From NCBI GenBank assembly GCA_964540765.1, contig CAZINW010000003.1, positions 1 through 64,000 on the forward strand: 64,000 nucleotides of DNA, in the 5' to 3' direction. The notes beneath the pieces are model-generated. The model made no database searches and was not told the origin of the DNA. It saw only the letters and a program-made list of their open reading frames with translations. Made by a program: the position numbers and the translations under genes. Positions 1 to 7,596 of this stretch are shown piece after piece (within the stretch, counting starts at the first letter, position 1; every line of letters begins with the position of its first letter). Source of the stretch: CAZJLN01 sp964540765. GTDB taxonomy: Bacteria > Chloroflexota > Anaerolineae > Anaerolineales > Anaerolineaceae.

Positions 1-2
1 TG

Positions 3-74
3 AGCCGACGATGGGAATCGAACCCATAACCTACCGCTTACAAGGCGGTTGCTCTGCCGTTGAGCTACGTCGGC
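3..74 (-). tRNA. tRNA-Thr(TGT)
   Basis: The reverse strand folds as a standard cloverleaf. The acceptor stem is GCCGACG/CGTCGGC, the anticodon stem ACCGC/GCGGT closes the loop CTTGTAA with anticodon TGT, and the T arm is ATGGG-TTCGATT-CCCAT. Anticodon TGT reads ACA (Thr). The base after the acceptor stem is T, followed by CA at the window edge, so an encoded CCA cannot be judged. A strong promoter lies upstream at 123-151. Confidence 0.97.
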
Positions 75-122
75 GCCCCTTTATATTAAATTATTAAATA
101 ACGGCTCTGTCATAGCTGTGCG

Positions 123-151
123 ATTATACCAAAAGCCAGCTTGAAGCGCAA
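123..151 (-). promoter_or_regulatory. Promoter of tRNA-Thr
   Basis: On the reverse strand a -35 TTGCGC (146-151) and a -10 TATAAT (123-128) are separated by 17 bases, with an extended -10 TGG just before TATAAT. Transcription would start near 116, about 40 bases before the tRNA. Confidence 0.8.
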
Positions 152-510
152 GGTTGATTTTTCAAATACCTCGCTTAACAAAGCGTGAGTCTATCAGACT
201 TGGCTTGAATCGTCAAGACAATTGGTCAGACAATGGTCAGTCATATGAAAATTACCGGTGTGTTTTTGACGATCAACACCATTTTTCCCCGACAGGTTGC
301 GGTAATTAAAATGAATCAATACAGACCCCAAAGCCTGGATCTCAGCCTGTCTTTAAAGCATACGTCAGCCTTACGTGCAAATTCTGACACAAACCAGCAC
401 ATCAACTTTCCTTCAAGCAGTGCCTCTTTTTTATTAACAGACAAAAACAAGCCACTCGCATATTCAAGAAATAGATTACATAATACTCAAATCATTGGCA
501 TGAGGCTTGC
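152..510. other. Intergenic region, no gene recognised
   Basis: About 360 bases between the tRNA promoter and the transglycosylase gene. An open frame at 233-541 (102 codons) has no recognisable domain, no convincing ribosome-binding site, and runs into the next gene. Nothing else is supported here. Confidence 0.5.
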
Positions 511-1221
511 ATGTTTATCGATGGGATCGCAGCCATTATGACCAAAACTCGTAAAAGGATATTTACAAATAGATTTAAGAAACGGCGGAGATCCAAAAGG
601 AAATTTTTACGATTTTCTACGCCTTCGTTTCTGCCATTCCTCCTTGTTCTAGCAGGTGTGTTAATGGTGATTTTCGTGGTTAACAAGGTCACCTCTGCCC
701 AAAACTCGCCTGAAACGCAGGAAATCATTGCCCCTTTTTTTGAAACTTCAGTTCAATACTGGCAAAAAGATACCCAGGTTTGGTCAGATGAATGGGACCT
801 GGACCCGAACCTTGTTGCCACCGTCATGCAGATCGAGTCTTGCGGTAATCCTTATGCGCAATCGCCCGCCGGTGCCATTGGTCTGTTTCAGGTGATGCCA
901 TTTCATTTCAGCGATGGGGACTCGACTTTCGACCCGCACGTGAATGCCTCACGGGGATTGGCGTATCTAAAACTTGCCCTGGATCAATCAGAAGGTAATG
1001 TCCGCCTGGCGATGGCTGCCTACAATGGTGGTTTATCCTTGATGGACAAGGACGAAGATCTTTGGTCACCTGAAACGATCAGATACGTATATTGGGCAGA
1101 GGGAATCCATGATGATGCTGCGCAAAATCTACAATCAAGCCTACACTTGGAAGATTGGCTGGCATCCGGGGGCAGTGCACTTTGCCCGCAGGCAAAAAGA
1201 AGTATTAAAGACCTGGATTGA
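511..1221 (+). CDS. Membrane-anchored lytic transglycosylase (SLT domain)
   Basis: Predicted to cleave peptidoglycan glycan strands outside the cytoplasmic membrane. A very basic N-terminus (residues 11-34) precedes one membrane segment (about 41-58) and then an SLT domain (about 85-215). Catalytic Glu109 sits in MQIESCGNP, followed by GLFQVMP (124-130) and AYNGG (170-174). At 236 residues it is a minimal SLT protein without a cell-wall binding module. An in-frame ATG at 538 (residue 10) is nearly as good a start; the one at 511 has TGAGG a few bases upstream. Its stop codon directly abuts the stop of the convergent histidine kinase gene. The family is clear; the exact bond specificity is not visible. 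Confidence 0.88.
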   Translation: MFIDGIAAIMTKTRKRIFTNRFKKRRRSKRKFLRFSTPSFLPFLLVLAGVLMVIFVVNKVTSAQNSPETQEIIAPFFETSVQYWQKDTQVWSDEWDLDPNLVATVMQIESCGNPYAQSPAGAIGLFQVMPFHFSDGDSTFDPHVNASRGLAYLKLALDQSEGNVRLAMAAYNGGLSLMDKDEDLWSPETIRYVYWAEGIHDDAAQNLQSSLHLEDWLASGGSALCPQAKRSIKDLD

Positions 1222-2622
1222 TCACTTTTTCTTGAGCTTTTTTCCCTCTTCAATTTTCGGTTTCATTGGAAGACACACGGTGAAAGTAGAGCCTTTTCCC
1301 ACCTTTGATTCAACCTGGATCTCTCCCTGATGTTGCTTTACGATCCACTCAGAAATGGCGAGACCAATCCCATAGCTTCTGTCATCCTCGAAATATTGCT
1401 GCCTGGATTTATCTCCCCGATATAGGCGCTCAAATATATGAGGAATGTCTTCTTCAGAGATTCCTGGTCCATTATCCGAGACATAGAAACAAACCTTGTC
1501 CTCTGCTTTCGTCATACCCATTTTGATGCGTCCACCGCGCGGTGTGAATTTAATCGCATTGCTGCCCAAATTGATCATCACCTGCTTTAAACGATCCTCA
1601 TCACCGATAATTTGCACCGGGTCGATCTCCACCAATTCAACTTCGCATTTTTGTTTGGCAAGCACCTTGATTTGCTCATAAACTTCCAGGAAAAGCTCAT
1701 CAAAATCAAATTCAGTCATATTGAGCTGTACTTCATCAGCATCCGCTTGAGCAAACATCAGGAGGTCACCCACCAACCTGGATAGGCGGTCAATTTCTCG
1801 CTCCATGGTTGCAAGGGATTCATCATCGTATTCTTTCATCAGCCGCATTAATCCAACATTACCTTTTAACACAGTGAGTGGAGTTCGGAGTTCATGGCTG
1901 ACGTCAGCCAAAAATCGCTTTTGCGAGTTGAACATCTTCTCAATCCGCTCCAAGCCCTGGTTGACCGCAATGATCATATCCCTGGTTTCATTATTCACGT
2001 TCTTTGGCAACGGGAATCGAAGGTACATTTTCCTGTCGAGAATGTCACTTTTCGCGAATTCAGTAATATCTTTCAATTGTTTAAATTGTTGAATAATGAG
2101 TAACCAGATCAATGTTCCTGCCAGGAGGCTACCAATCACATCGATCAAAATGACGCTGAATAATAATTCCTTTTGCCTGGTTTCAATCCTGGAATAATTG
2201 ATACCGACCAGTAAGGACCCCTTTGTTGAGCCCATATATAATTCGAGTATTTTGATCTGATAGGTTTCATTGTTAATGGTGAGTTCTTGATAACGATCAC
2301 CCCTGCCCACAAAGCGAACATCTTCCAGGTTCAAACTTTCCTGCCCGGCATGGGGTGCACCAGAAATCAAGTTCCCGTTTTCATCCCAGAGCTGATAGAC
2401 TACGTCAGTAGCGAGATCAATTGTTAGTGGAAATGGTTCCTCTCTAGTTAATTGTCCTTCCTCAACATGCGATATGATATTCGCTGCATGATTGAGCAGT
2501 TGGACATCAATTTCCTGACGCATGGTATTGTCAAAAAACAGCACTAATGCGACACTCGATGGGATCACTACTGCTACTATCAGAACAATGAATATTAAAA
2601 TAAGTTTGACTTTAATCGACAT
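1222..2622 (-). CDS. Sensor histidine kinase
   Basis: Membrane sensor kinase that should phosphorylate the response regulator encoded just upstream. Membrane segments at about 6-30 and 153-178 flank an extracytoplasmic sensor of about 120 residues. A HAMP-like linker follows (about 179-232). The dimerisation/phosphoacceptor block is FLADVSHELRTPL with His243. The ATPase domain shows the N box NLGSNAIKF (351-359), DNGPGI (383-388) and GIGL (418-421). The start codon overlaps the regulator's stop by one base (TAATG), so the two are translationally coupled. Full length (466 aa) with all catalytic motifs. The signal is unknown; the sensor region has no family I recognise. Confidence 0.93.
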   Translation of the reverse strand: MSIKVKLILIFIVLIVAVVIPSSVALVLFFDNTMRQEIDVQLLNHAANIISHVEEGQLTREEPFPLTIDLATDVVYQLWDENGNLISGAPHAGQESLNLEDVRFVGRGDRYQELTINNETYQIKILELYMGSTKGSLLVGINYSRIETRQKELLFSVILIDVIGSLLAGTLIWLLIIQQFKQLKDITEFAKSDILDRKMYLRFPLPKNVNNETRDMIIAVNQGLERIEKMFNSQKRFLADVSHELRTPLTVLKGNVGLMRLMKEYDDESLATMEREIDRLSRLVGDLLMFAQADADEVQLNMTEFDFDELFLEVYEQIKVLAKQKCEVELVEIDPVQIIGDEDRLKQVMINLGSNAIKFTPRGGRIKMGMTKAEDKVCFYVSDNGPGISEEDIPHIFERLYRGDKSRQQYFEDDRSYGIGLAISEWIVKQHQGEIQVESKVGKGSTFTVCLPMKPKIEEGKKLKKK

Positions 2623-3299
2623 TAATCAGGTTCGCGCATTAAATAACCAACACCACGCAAGGTGTAAATCAACCTTGGTTCTCCGTTTTCCTCCAATTTT
2701 TGCCGTAAGTAGCGGATATACACATCCAATACATTGCTTTCCCCACCAAAGGTATAATCCCATACGCGATCAAAAATCATCTCGCGGGTCATGACTTGCC
2801 CCGGGTAGCTCATGAATAGATTCAGCAGGTCATACTCTTTTGCAGTCAAACGAATCACGCGTTCCCCACGGAAAGCCTGTCGCGTCTTGGCATCCAAAAC
2901 CAGGTCAGCCAGCTTTAAATTTTCATCACGATCGGCAGCAGTGCGTCGCAACATTGCTCTGACCCTGGCCAGCAATTCTTCAATCTCAAATGGTTTGACC
3001 ACATAATCATCTGCACCCGCATCCAACCCGCTGATCTTATCCTCAAGCTGGTCTTTGGCTGTCAGGATCAAGATCGGTGATGAGGTCATTCTGCGCAACT
3101 TTTCGCACACCTCCAATCCATCCATTCCTGGCAACATTAAATCCAGGATGATCAAATCAGGGTGCTGATCCTGTGCAAGCGCCAAACCCGAGAGGCCATC
3201 AGGTGCCAGCTCCACCCTGTAACTTTCAAAAGTCAGGGCGCGCTGTAATACCCGCCGAATAGCTTCATCATCTTCTATTACCAATATTTTTTCATCCAT
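2622..3299 (-). CDS. OmpR/PhoB-family response regulator
   Basis: Two-domain DNA-binding response regulator (225 aa). The receiver domain (about 3-115) has the acidic pair E9/D10/D11, phosphoacceptor Asp53 in LIILDLMLPGMDG, Thr80 and Lys102 (VVKPF). The C-terminal winged helix (about 128-222) contains the DVYIRYLRQKLE recognition region and ends in LRGVGYL. It is first in a two-gene operon with the kinase downstream. GAGGAAAC precedes the ATG at good spacing. A divergent gene starts about 70 bases away. The target genes cannot be told from this window. Confidence 0.95.
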   Translation of the reverse strand: MDEKILVIEDDEAIRRVLQRALTFESYRVELAPDGLSGLALAQDQHPDLIILDLMLPGMDGLEVCEKLRRMTSSPILILTAKDQLEDKISGLDAGADDYVVKPFEIEELLARVRAMLRRTAADRDENLKLADLVLDAKTRQAFRGERVIRLTAKEYDLLNLFMSYPGQVMTREMIFDRVWDYTFGGESNVLDVYIRYLRQKLEENGEPRLIYTLRGVGYLMREPD

Positions 3300-3352
3300 T
3301 GTTTCCTCATATATCCGTTTTTTAATCTACTCTAATTGTATCCTTTTTTTGG

Positions 3353-3358
3353 TAAAAT
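3353..3358 (+). promoter_or_regulatory. Extended -10 element next to the start of the PglC-like gene
   Basis: TAAAAT preceded by TGG (extended -10) lies 9 bases before the ATG at 3368, with no ribosome-binding site between. No good -35 is seen. The leader would be only about 3 bases. Confidence 0.55.
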
Positions 3359-3367
3359 TCCAGCATA

Positions 3368-4009
3368 ATGACATCCATCACCACTAAGGCACTCCCAATA
3401 AGCAAACGTATATTTGATATTATTGTGGCATTAATTGGCTTGATCATCCTCTCTCCGCTCATGTTATTGATCACACTGATCATCCTGATCTTTTCAGGAA
3501 CACCCGTGCTTTTCCGTCAAGTCCGTCCTGGATATAAAGGACGTCTATTTACCATCTATAAATTTTGCACTATGCATCATACATCAGATGCTCAGGGTTC
3601 TCTCCTACCTGATGATCAGCGTTTAACCCGGCTGGGGCGTTTTTTGCGCTCAAACAGCCTGGACGAACTGCCTGAATTGATCAATGTGCTTAAGGGAGAG
3701 ATGAGCTGGGTTGGACCCCGTCCGCTTCTTGTAGCCTATTTGGACTTGTACAACGCTGAACAAGCCCGAAGGCACGACGTCCTGCCAGGTATTACCGGTT
3801 GGGCACAGGTGAACGGTCGCAACGCCATTACCTGGGAAGAAAAATTCGCTCTGGATGTCTGGTATGTAGACAATTGGTCATTCTGGCTGGATATTAAAAT
3901 CCTTTTCATGACCATTCGGAAAGTAATCAAACATGAAGGCATCAGCCAACCTGGACAGGCTACCGCTGAACCCTTCAGAGGAAACGCAATTGACTCTCAA
4001 GAAGACTGA
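3368..4009 (+). CDS. PglC-like phosphoglycosyl transferase (sugar transferase)
   Basis: Monotopic membrane enzyme of the bacterial sugar transferase family. It transfers a sugar phosphate from a nucleotide sugar to undecaprenyl phosphate, the first step of glycan assembly. One re-entrant membrane helix (about 15-43) is followed by the catalytic core. Visible are FRQVRPG (49-55), the catalytic Asp99-Glu100 pair in SLDELPEL, WVGPRPLL (114-121) and GITGWAQVNGRN (141-152). At 213 residues it is the short PglC/WcaJ-core type lacking the long N-terminal part. It stands alone, divergent from the two-component system. It could start the polysaccharide made by the 13.8-20 kb cluster; that link is inferred. 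Confidence 0.92.
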   Translation: MTSITTKALPISKRIFDIIVALIGLIILSPLMLLITLIILIFSGTPVLFRQVRPGYKGRLFTIYKFCTMHHTSDAQGSLLPDDQRLTRLGRFLRSNSLDELPELINVLKGEMSWVGPRPLLVAYLDLYNAEQARRHDVLPGITGWAQVNGRNAITWEEKFALDVWYVDNWSFWLDIKILFMTIRKVIKHEGISQPGQATAEPFRGNAIDSQED

Positions 4010-4027
4010 ATAAAATTAAGGTTTTTA

Positions 4028-5056
4028 TTATGGTACCGGCGATGGGTTGATAAAACCAGCCAGTAAATTGCTGCGGGTCTCTTCAAATAATGCCATGCGT
4101 CCCTCTGAGATCAAGCCGGGTGAAGTGTCTGTAAGAATGATCTCAGGCATGATCATTCCTCCTTCCCCGCCTGCCATCAATGCCGGCCAGGCATACAGCA
4201 AAGTGGTTCCAAAGTCAGGTTTCAATGTGGCGATCCAATTAATGGATTGAATACCCGTCGGTGGGGAATCTGCAGAAATAATTCTCACACCTGCATCAGA
4301 TAGATAAACAACCAGGGCTTCAGAGCTGACTGCCTTTTCAATATAAACTGTCTGTACACTTTTGGCAATGAGCGCATCTGCAGCTGTCTTCCAACCCCCT
4401 TCATTTGAGGCGTCCGCAATTTCTGCCATTTTTGGGTAAGAATCAATGGGGCCAAATTTCGAGCCACATAACCCGCAATAATAGCGTGCACCGATGGCAA
4501 ATGAATTGGCTGTTTTCGTCCCTGATTCACTTGCGGATTGCACCAACACGCCCACACGGTAGTCAGTTGTCACCAGTGCAGAAAGGTAGCCCGCCAGAAA
4601 TGCAGTATTTTCAACCAGTGCATCCACACCGGGCATGATGCTGAGATTCTTCCCCGCTTCAAGGTCAGAAATGCCAATCGCCAGGAATTTCACCTGGGGC
4701 GCTGTATTTACCATTGCCATCAAATCCGGCGCAGGTGCCAGTGCTACAACTATTTCCACCCCCTGTTTGAGATCAGAGATGGACAGTGCAGTCTGTGTTT
4801 CCAAAAGCAATCCATCATTGCCCGCCAGGTAGGAAAGCTGGGTTTGAATATCACCTGAAAGTTGAACATCAGCACCTTCAGGAAGCCAAAGGATGACATC
4901 AGGCACAGGTATTTGTGTGGGAGTCTGGGTTTCAGGGATGGCGGTGGGCGACACATCCACCTGGGTTGGGGTGTCAGGAGTTACATTCCCGCACGCTGTC
5001 AAAACAAACAGCAACGTGACCACGATGAAATAAGCTGAGCGATTTCTTATTCTCAT
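4028..5056 (-). CDS. Lipoprotein resembling BMP-type substrate-binding proteins
   Basis: Exported lipoprotein (342 aa from this start). A signal peptide ends in the lipobox LFVLTAC with acylated Cys22, followed by a Thr/Pro-rich tether and an alpha/beta domain resembling the basic-membrane-protein (BMP, nucleoside-binding) fold. It has a YRVGVLVQS strand turn near the middle. It encodes no transporter partner nearby, so any binding role is unproven. The frame is open 14 codons further upstream, but the ATG at 5056 puts the basic n-region directly at the N-terminus. It has TAAAAT 7 bases upstream and no ribosome-binding site. The family call is moderate because key BMP motifs are weak. Confidence 0.6.
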   Translation of the reverse strand: MRIRNRSAYFIVVTLLFVLTACGNVTPDTPTQVDVSPTAIPETQTPTQIPVPDVILWLPEGADVQLSGDIQTQLSYLAGNDGLLLETQTALSISDLKQGVEIVVALAPAPDLMAMVNTAPQVKFLAIGISDLEAGKNLSIMPGVDALVENTAFLAGYLSALVTTDYRVGVLVQSASESGTKTANSFAIGARYYCGLCGSKFGPIDSYPKMAEIADASNEGGWKTAADALIAKSVQTVYIEKAVSSEALVVYLSDAGVRIISADSPPTGIQSINWIATLKPDFGTTLLYAWPALMAGGEGGMIMPEIILTDTSPGLISEGRMALFEETRSNLLAGFINPSPVP

Positions 5057-5063
5057 AAAATGA

Positions 5064-5069
5064 ATTTTA
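5064..5069 (-). promoter_or_regulatory. -10 element of the BMP-like lipoprotein gene
   Basis: Reverse-strand TAAAAT ends 7 bases before the ATG at 5056. A possible -35 TTGGAG lies 19 bases upstream. Transcription would begin at or next to the start codon. Confidence 0.5.
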
Positions 5070-5294
5070 CACCAGACCCAGCCAAAAACTCCAACCAAAT
5101 GTGCTTGACAGGAGTAATGAAAAATAACAGAGTCCTATTTTCTGTACCTCCCAGCAAGCGTCAATGCCTCAAAAGAAAATGTTACTTTGATGGTCAATCA
5201 ATCTACTACATGGGTGGTGTATAATCATTGTTAATATGCCCATCAGTAATGATATGCTCAAGAATAAAGATTCTTAATTACCCATGGTGATACT

Positions 5295-6461
5295 ATGAGT
5301 CTGCCAACCAGCGAATCCATTCCAGATGATTTCAATGCCCTCTCCCCTGCGCAAAAACGGCGCATTCGTTATGCCATTCATCACGCCAGTGATACGGAAG
5401 TCCAGGTGTTTTTATCAGAGTTGAAACGACGCGCCACTCCCGGGTTTGATTTCTTTGTCTTCACCCTGCTTGGATCCTTGATCACTGCAATTGCCATCCT
5501 ACTGGATTCACCCCTCATCCTGGTGGCAGCCATGATTGCATCTCCCTTTTTGACACCCTTAATGGGAATTTCACTGGCTCCTGCTTTAAAAAGCTTTCCG
5601 TTCTTCATGAAGTCCGTTGCATGCATTTTGATCAGCGCAGCAACCTTTTTTGCGGGGGGTGCGTTGGCCGGGTTTGTCAGCCGCTTGTTGCCCTTAAGGA
5701 CCCTGACCCAAATTCCCCTTATTGCCACATCGAACTGGGTCACCTGGGTGGTTTTGATCATTGTCTCCATCCTGACAGCAATTTTCTTTGTCCGACATGA
5801 GGACAACCCCCGTCTTATTGGTACCCTGCTTTCATATTTAATTTTGCTTCCCGTTGCAGTTGCAGGATTTTATCTTTTCATTGAAGGCGATCCAGGTTGG
5901 CTGCAGGTATTACAGTTATCCCTCCTGCGCCTGGTTGTCGCCGCATTCATCATCAGTGTGGTCTTCTTAATCCTGGGTCTGCATCCCAGGAATTCAGTTG
6001 GCTGGCTCACCTTCTTAGTTATTCTGGCAGGTGCAATCATTCTGCTGACCACCCACTTGATCAACTGGCAGCCATCCCCATCTACAGTCAACACCAGGCC
6101 ACTGCCCACCCAGACCTTCACCGCAACAGCAACCTCCACGCAAACGCCCCTGCCACCCACAGCCACTCATACGAAAACGTCGACACATACTCTGACGCCA
6201 ACATGTACACCCACAAACACTCTCACTCCAACATCCACACCCATTTGGGCTGAAGTGGAAGCTGAAAATGGCGCTGTCATCCGGGCAGAGCCCGATTTCG
6301 ATGCCGGGGTGGTTGCATATGCCCAGAATGGAAGCCTGGTCCAGATGCTGAGTGAAACGTACCAAGCTGGCAATTCCATCTGGGTGAAAGTCATTGCATC
6401 CGATGGTACCATCGGCTGGATCTTGCGCACACTGCTCGTGACAGCCACACCCTCCCCCTGA
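5295..6461 (+). CDS. DUF389 membrane protein fused to a surface SH3 domain
   Basis: Integral membrane protein of unknown function. After a short cytoplasmic N-terminus (1-50), about seven membrane segments follow (about 53-70, 73-92, 105-128, 145-167, 175-196, 207-229, 235-254). The block DSPLILVAAMIASPFLTPLM (71-90) is typical of DUF389. Residues 262-317 are a Thr/Pro-rich linker. Residues 320-385 form a bacterial SH3-like domain (VIRAEPDFDAGVV, WVKVIASDGTIGWI), presumably on the outer face. The SH3 addition to DUF389 is unusual. The gene is monocistronic and convergent with the next operon. The role, possibly wall binding or envelope sensing, is inference. Confidence 0.78.
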   Translation: MSLPTSESIPDDFNALSPAQKRRIRYAIHHASDTEVQVFLSELKRRATPGFDFFVFTLLGSLITAIAILLDSPLILVAAMIASPFLTPLMGISLAPALKSFPFFMKSVACILISAATFFAGGALAGFVSRLLPLRTLTQIPLIATSNWVTWVVLIIVSILTAIFFVRHEDNPRLIGTLLSYLILLPVAVAGFYLFIEGDPGWLQVLQLSLLRLVVAAFIISVVFLILGLHPRNSVGWLTFLVILAGAIILLTTHLINWQPSPSTVNTRPLPTQTFTATATSTQTPLPPTATHTKTSTHTLTPTCTPTNTLTPTSTPIWAEVEAENGAVIRAEPDFDAGVVAYAQNGSLVQMLSETYQAGNSIWVKVIASDGTIGWILRTLLVTATPSP

Positions 6462-6470
6462 AAAAAGCTA

Positions 6471-6511
6471 AAAAACATCCCGGAATCGTTTGCTTTGTCC
6501 AGAATGTTTTT
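6471..6511. terminator. Likely bidirectional terminator
   Basis: AAAAACAT (6471-6478) pairs with ATGTTTTT (6504-6511), with additional GGA/TCC pairing inside. It lies between convergent genes and has A/T runs on both strands. Confidence 0.5.
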
Positions 6512-6536
6512 CCATTAAGGCTTATGGTTTTATAAA

Positions 6537-7595
6537 TTAATCGACGATAACTTCGATATTTGTTATTGGGATATGGATGATTTCTCCATCAACTCTCTTC
6601 ACCACAACAGGTTGGATCCACAACCCGCTGGCAAAGCGTTCCTTCTCATCCGGCAAGTCGATGATCTCACCGACACCCCCGGTATAGGGTTTGCCAACCA
6701 GGCGCACTTTCGAGCCAACTCTTAAGCGGTTCTCTTCAACAAACAGACCTTCATAAGTAATCTGGTCAGTGGGCATGATCACTTCAGGTCTTACGCCCGC
6801 ATAAAGATCTGGCACATGTGCATTCAGAAACACCTCATGCCCCATCATCATCAACACCATCCCTTCGCTGTATGCATCCAGGTTGATATCCCCAAAGCCG
6901 GACAGGCACATCAGGGGTATTTCCAGTTCCTGAGCCCGACTTTGCAATTGAGGCGCCAGGGCTGAAACGATCAGACCAGCCACTTCACTTTTCACACATG
7001 CATCCAAAATGGCATCGCTGGTACAATAGCCCATCACCACGATCTTCTTCGCCAGGTCAGGTCCAATGACAGTTTGATCAAACGGGTTTTGATCCGATCC
7101 CCCCAGGTAGGCAAGCATCCCCTGGGCATTCAAACCATTGCCCCAGACCCCCTGCAGAACCGCGCCGCTGCCGCCAATCACTGCGCCGCGATCCGGGATC
7201 AATTCCACCACCACACCAGGAAAATTGGCTGAACATGTAATTTTCTTCGTTCCCAGTGCCAGTGTGACCTTGCCATCCAAAATCGAAATTACTCTCCCGT
7301 CTTGTGGCGCTCTAAATATTCTTGAAAACAATCCCGACTTTTGCGCAATTACGTCACCTGCCTCCACTTGTTCACCGACCAGGCGTAACAAATGGGTGTC
7401 CAGCTTGCTTGCGTCAATCTTCAATCCATTAACGACATCAAAAACCAGGAAACACTCTGGCAGGGTATATTCCGCAATGATATCGCCTACTTTAAGATGC
7501 TGCCCTGTGCGAACCAGAACATTACCTCGCATTGGCAAGACAATGGAGCGATATATCTGCTGTCCGGATCGAATTCTAATCAAATCAAGACTCAT
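6537..7595 (-). CDS. Uncharacterised protein with paired barrel-like motifs and a C-terminal KOW-like segment
   Basis: Last gene of the seven-gene operon; 352 aa. I do not recognise a named family. The N-terminal part has two segments resembling barrel-sandwich hybrid folds: VLVRTGQHLKVGDIIAEY and LVGEQVEAGDVIAQ...APQDGRVISI. A central Rossmann-like part contains VVMGYCTSDAILDACVKS. The C-terminal 70 residues (VGSKVRLVGKPYTGGVGEII) look like a KOW/SH3-type barrel. No signal peptide or membrane segment is seen, so it is probably cytoplasmic. The frame extends 49 codons further upstream, deep into the preceding gene. The ATG at 7595 is chosen because it lies one base after the MutL-like gene's stop (TGAGATG). 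Confidence 0.7.
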   Translation of the reverse strand: MSLDLIRIRSGQQIYRSIVLPMRGNVLVRTGQHLKVGDIIAEYTLPECFLVFDVVNGLKIDASKLDTHLLRLVGEQVEAGDVIAQKSGLFSRIFRAPQDGRVISILDGKVTLALGTKKITCSANFPGVVVELIPDRGAVIGGSGAVLQGVWGNGLNAQGMLAYLGGSDQNPFDQTVIGPDLAKKIVVMGYCTSDAILDACVKSEVAGLIVSALAPQLQSRAQELEIPLMCLSGFGDINLDAYSEGMVLMMMGHEVFLNAHVPDLYAGVRPEVIMPTDQITYEGLFVEENRLRVGSKVRLVGKPYTGGVGEIIDLPDEKERFASGLWIQPVVVKRVDGEIIHIPITNIEVIVD

Positions 7596-7596
7596 C

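Noticed and set aside
233..541. Open frame of 102 codons before the transglycosylase
   Set aside because: No domain, no ribosome-binding site, unlikely composition, and it overlaps the start of a well-supported gene.
4010..4027. Terminator between the PglC-like and BMP-like genes
   Set aside because: The only pairing is a weak A/T stem; it is not distinguishable from chance.
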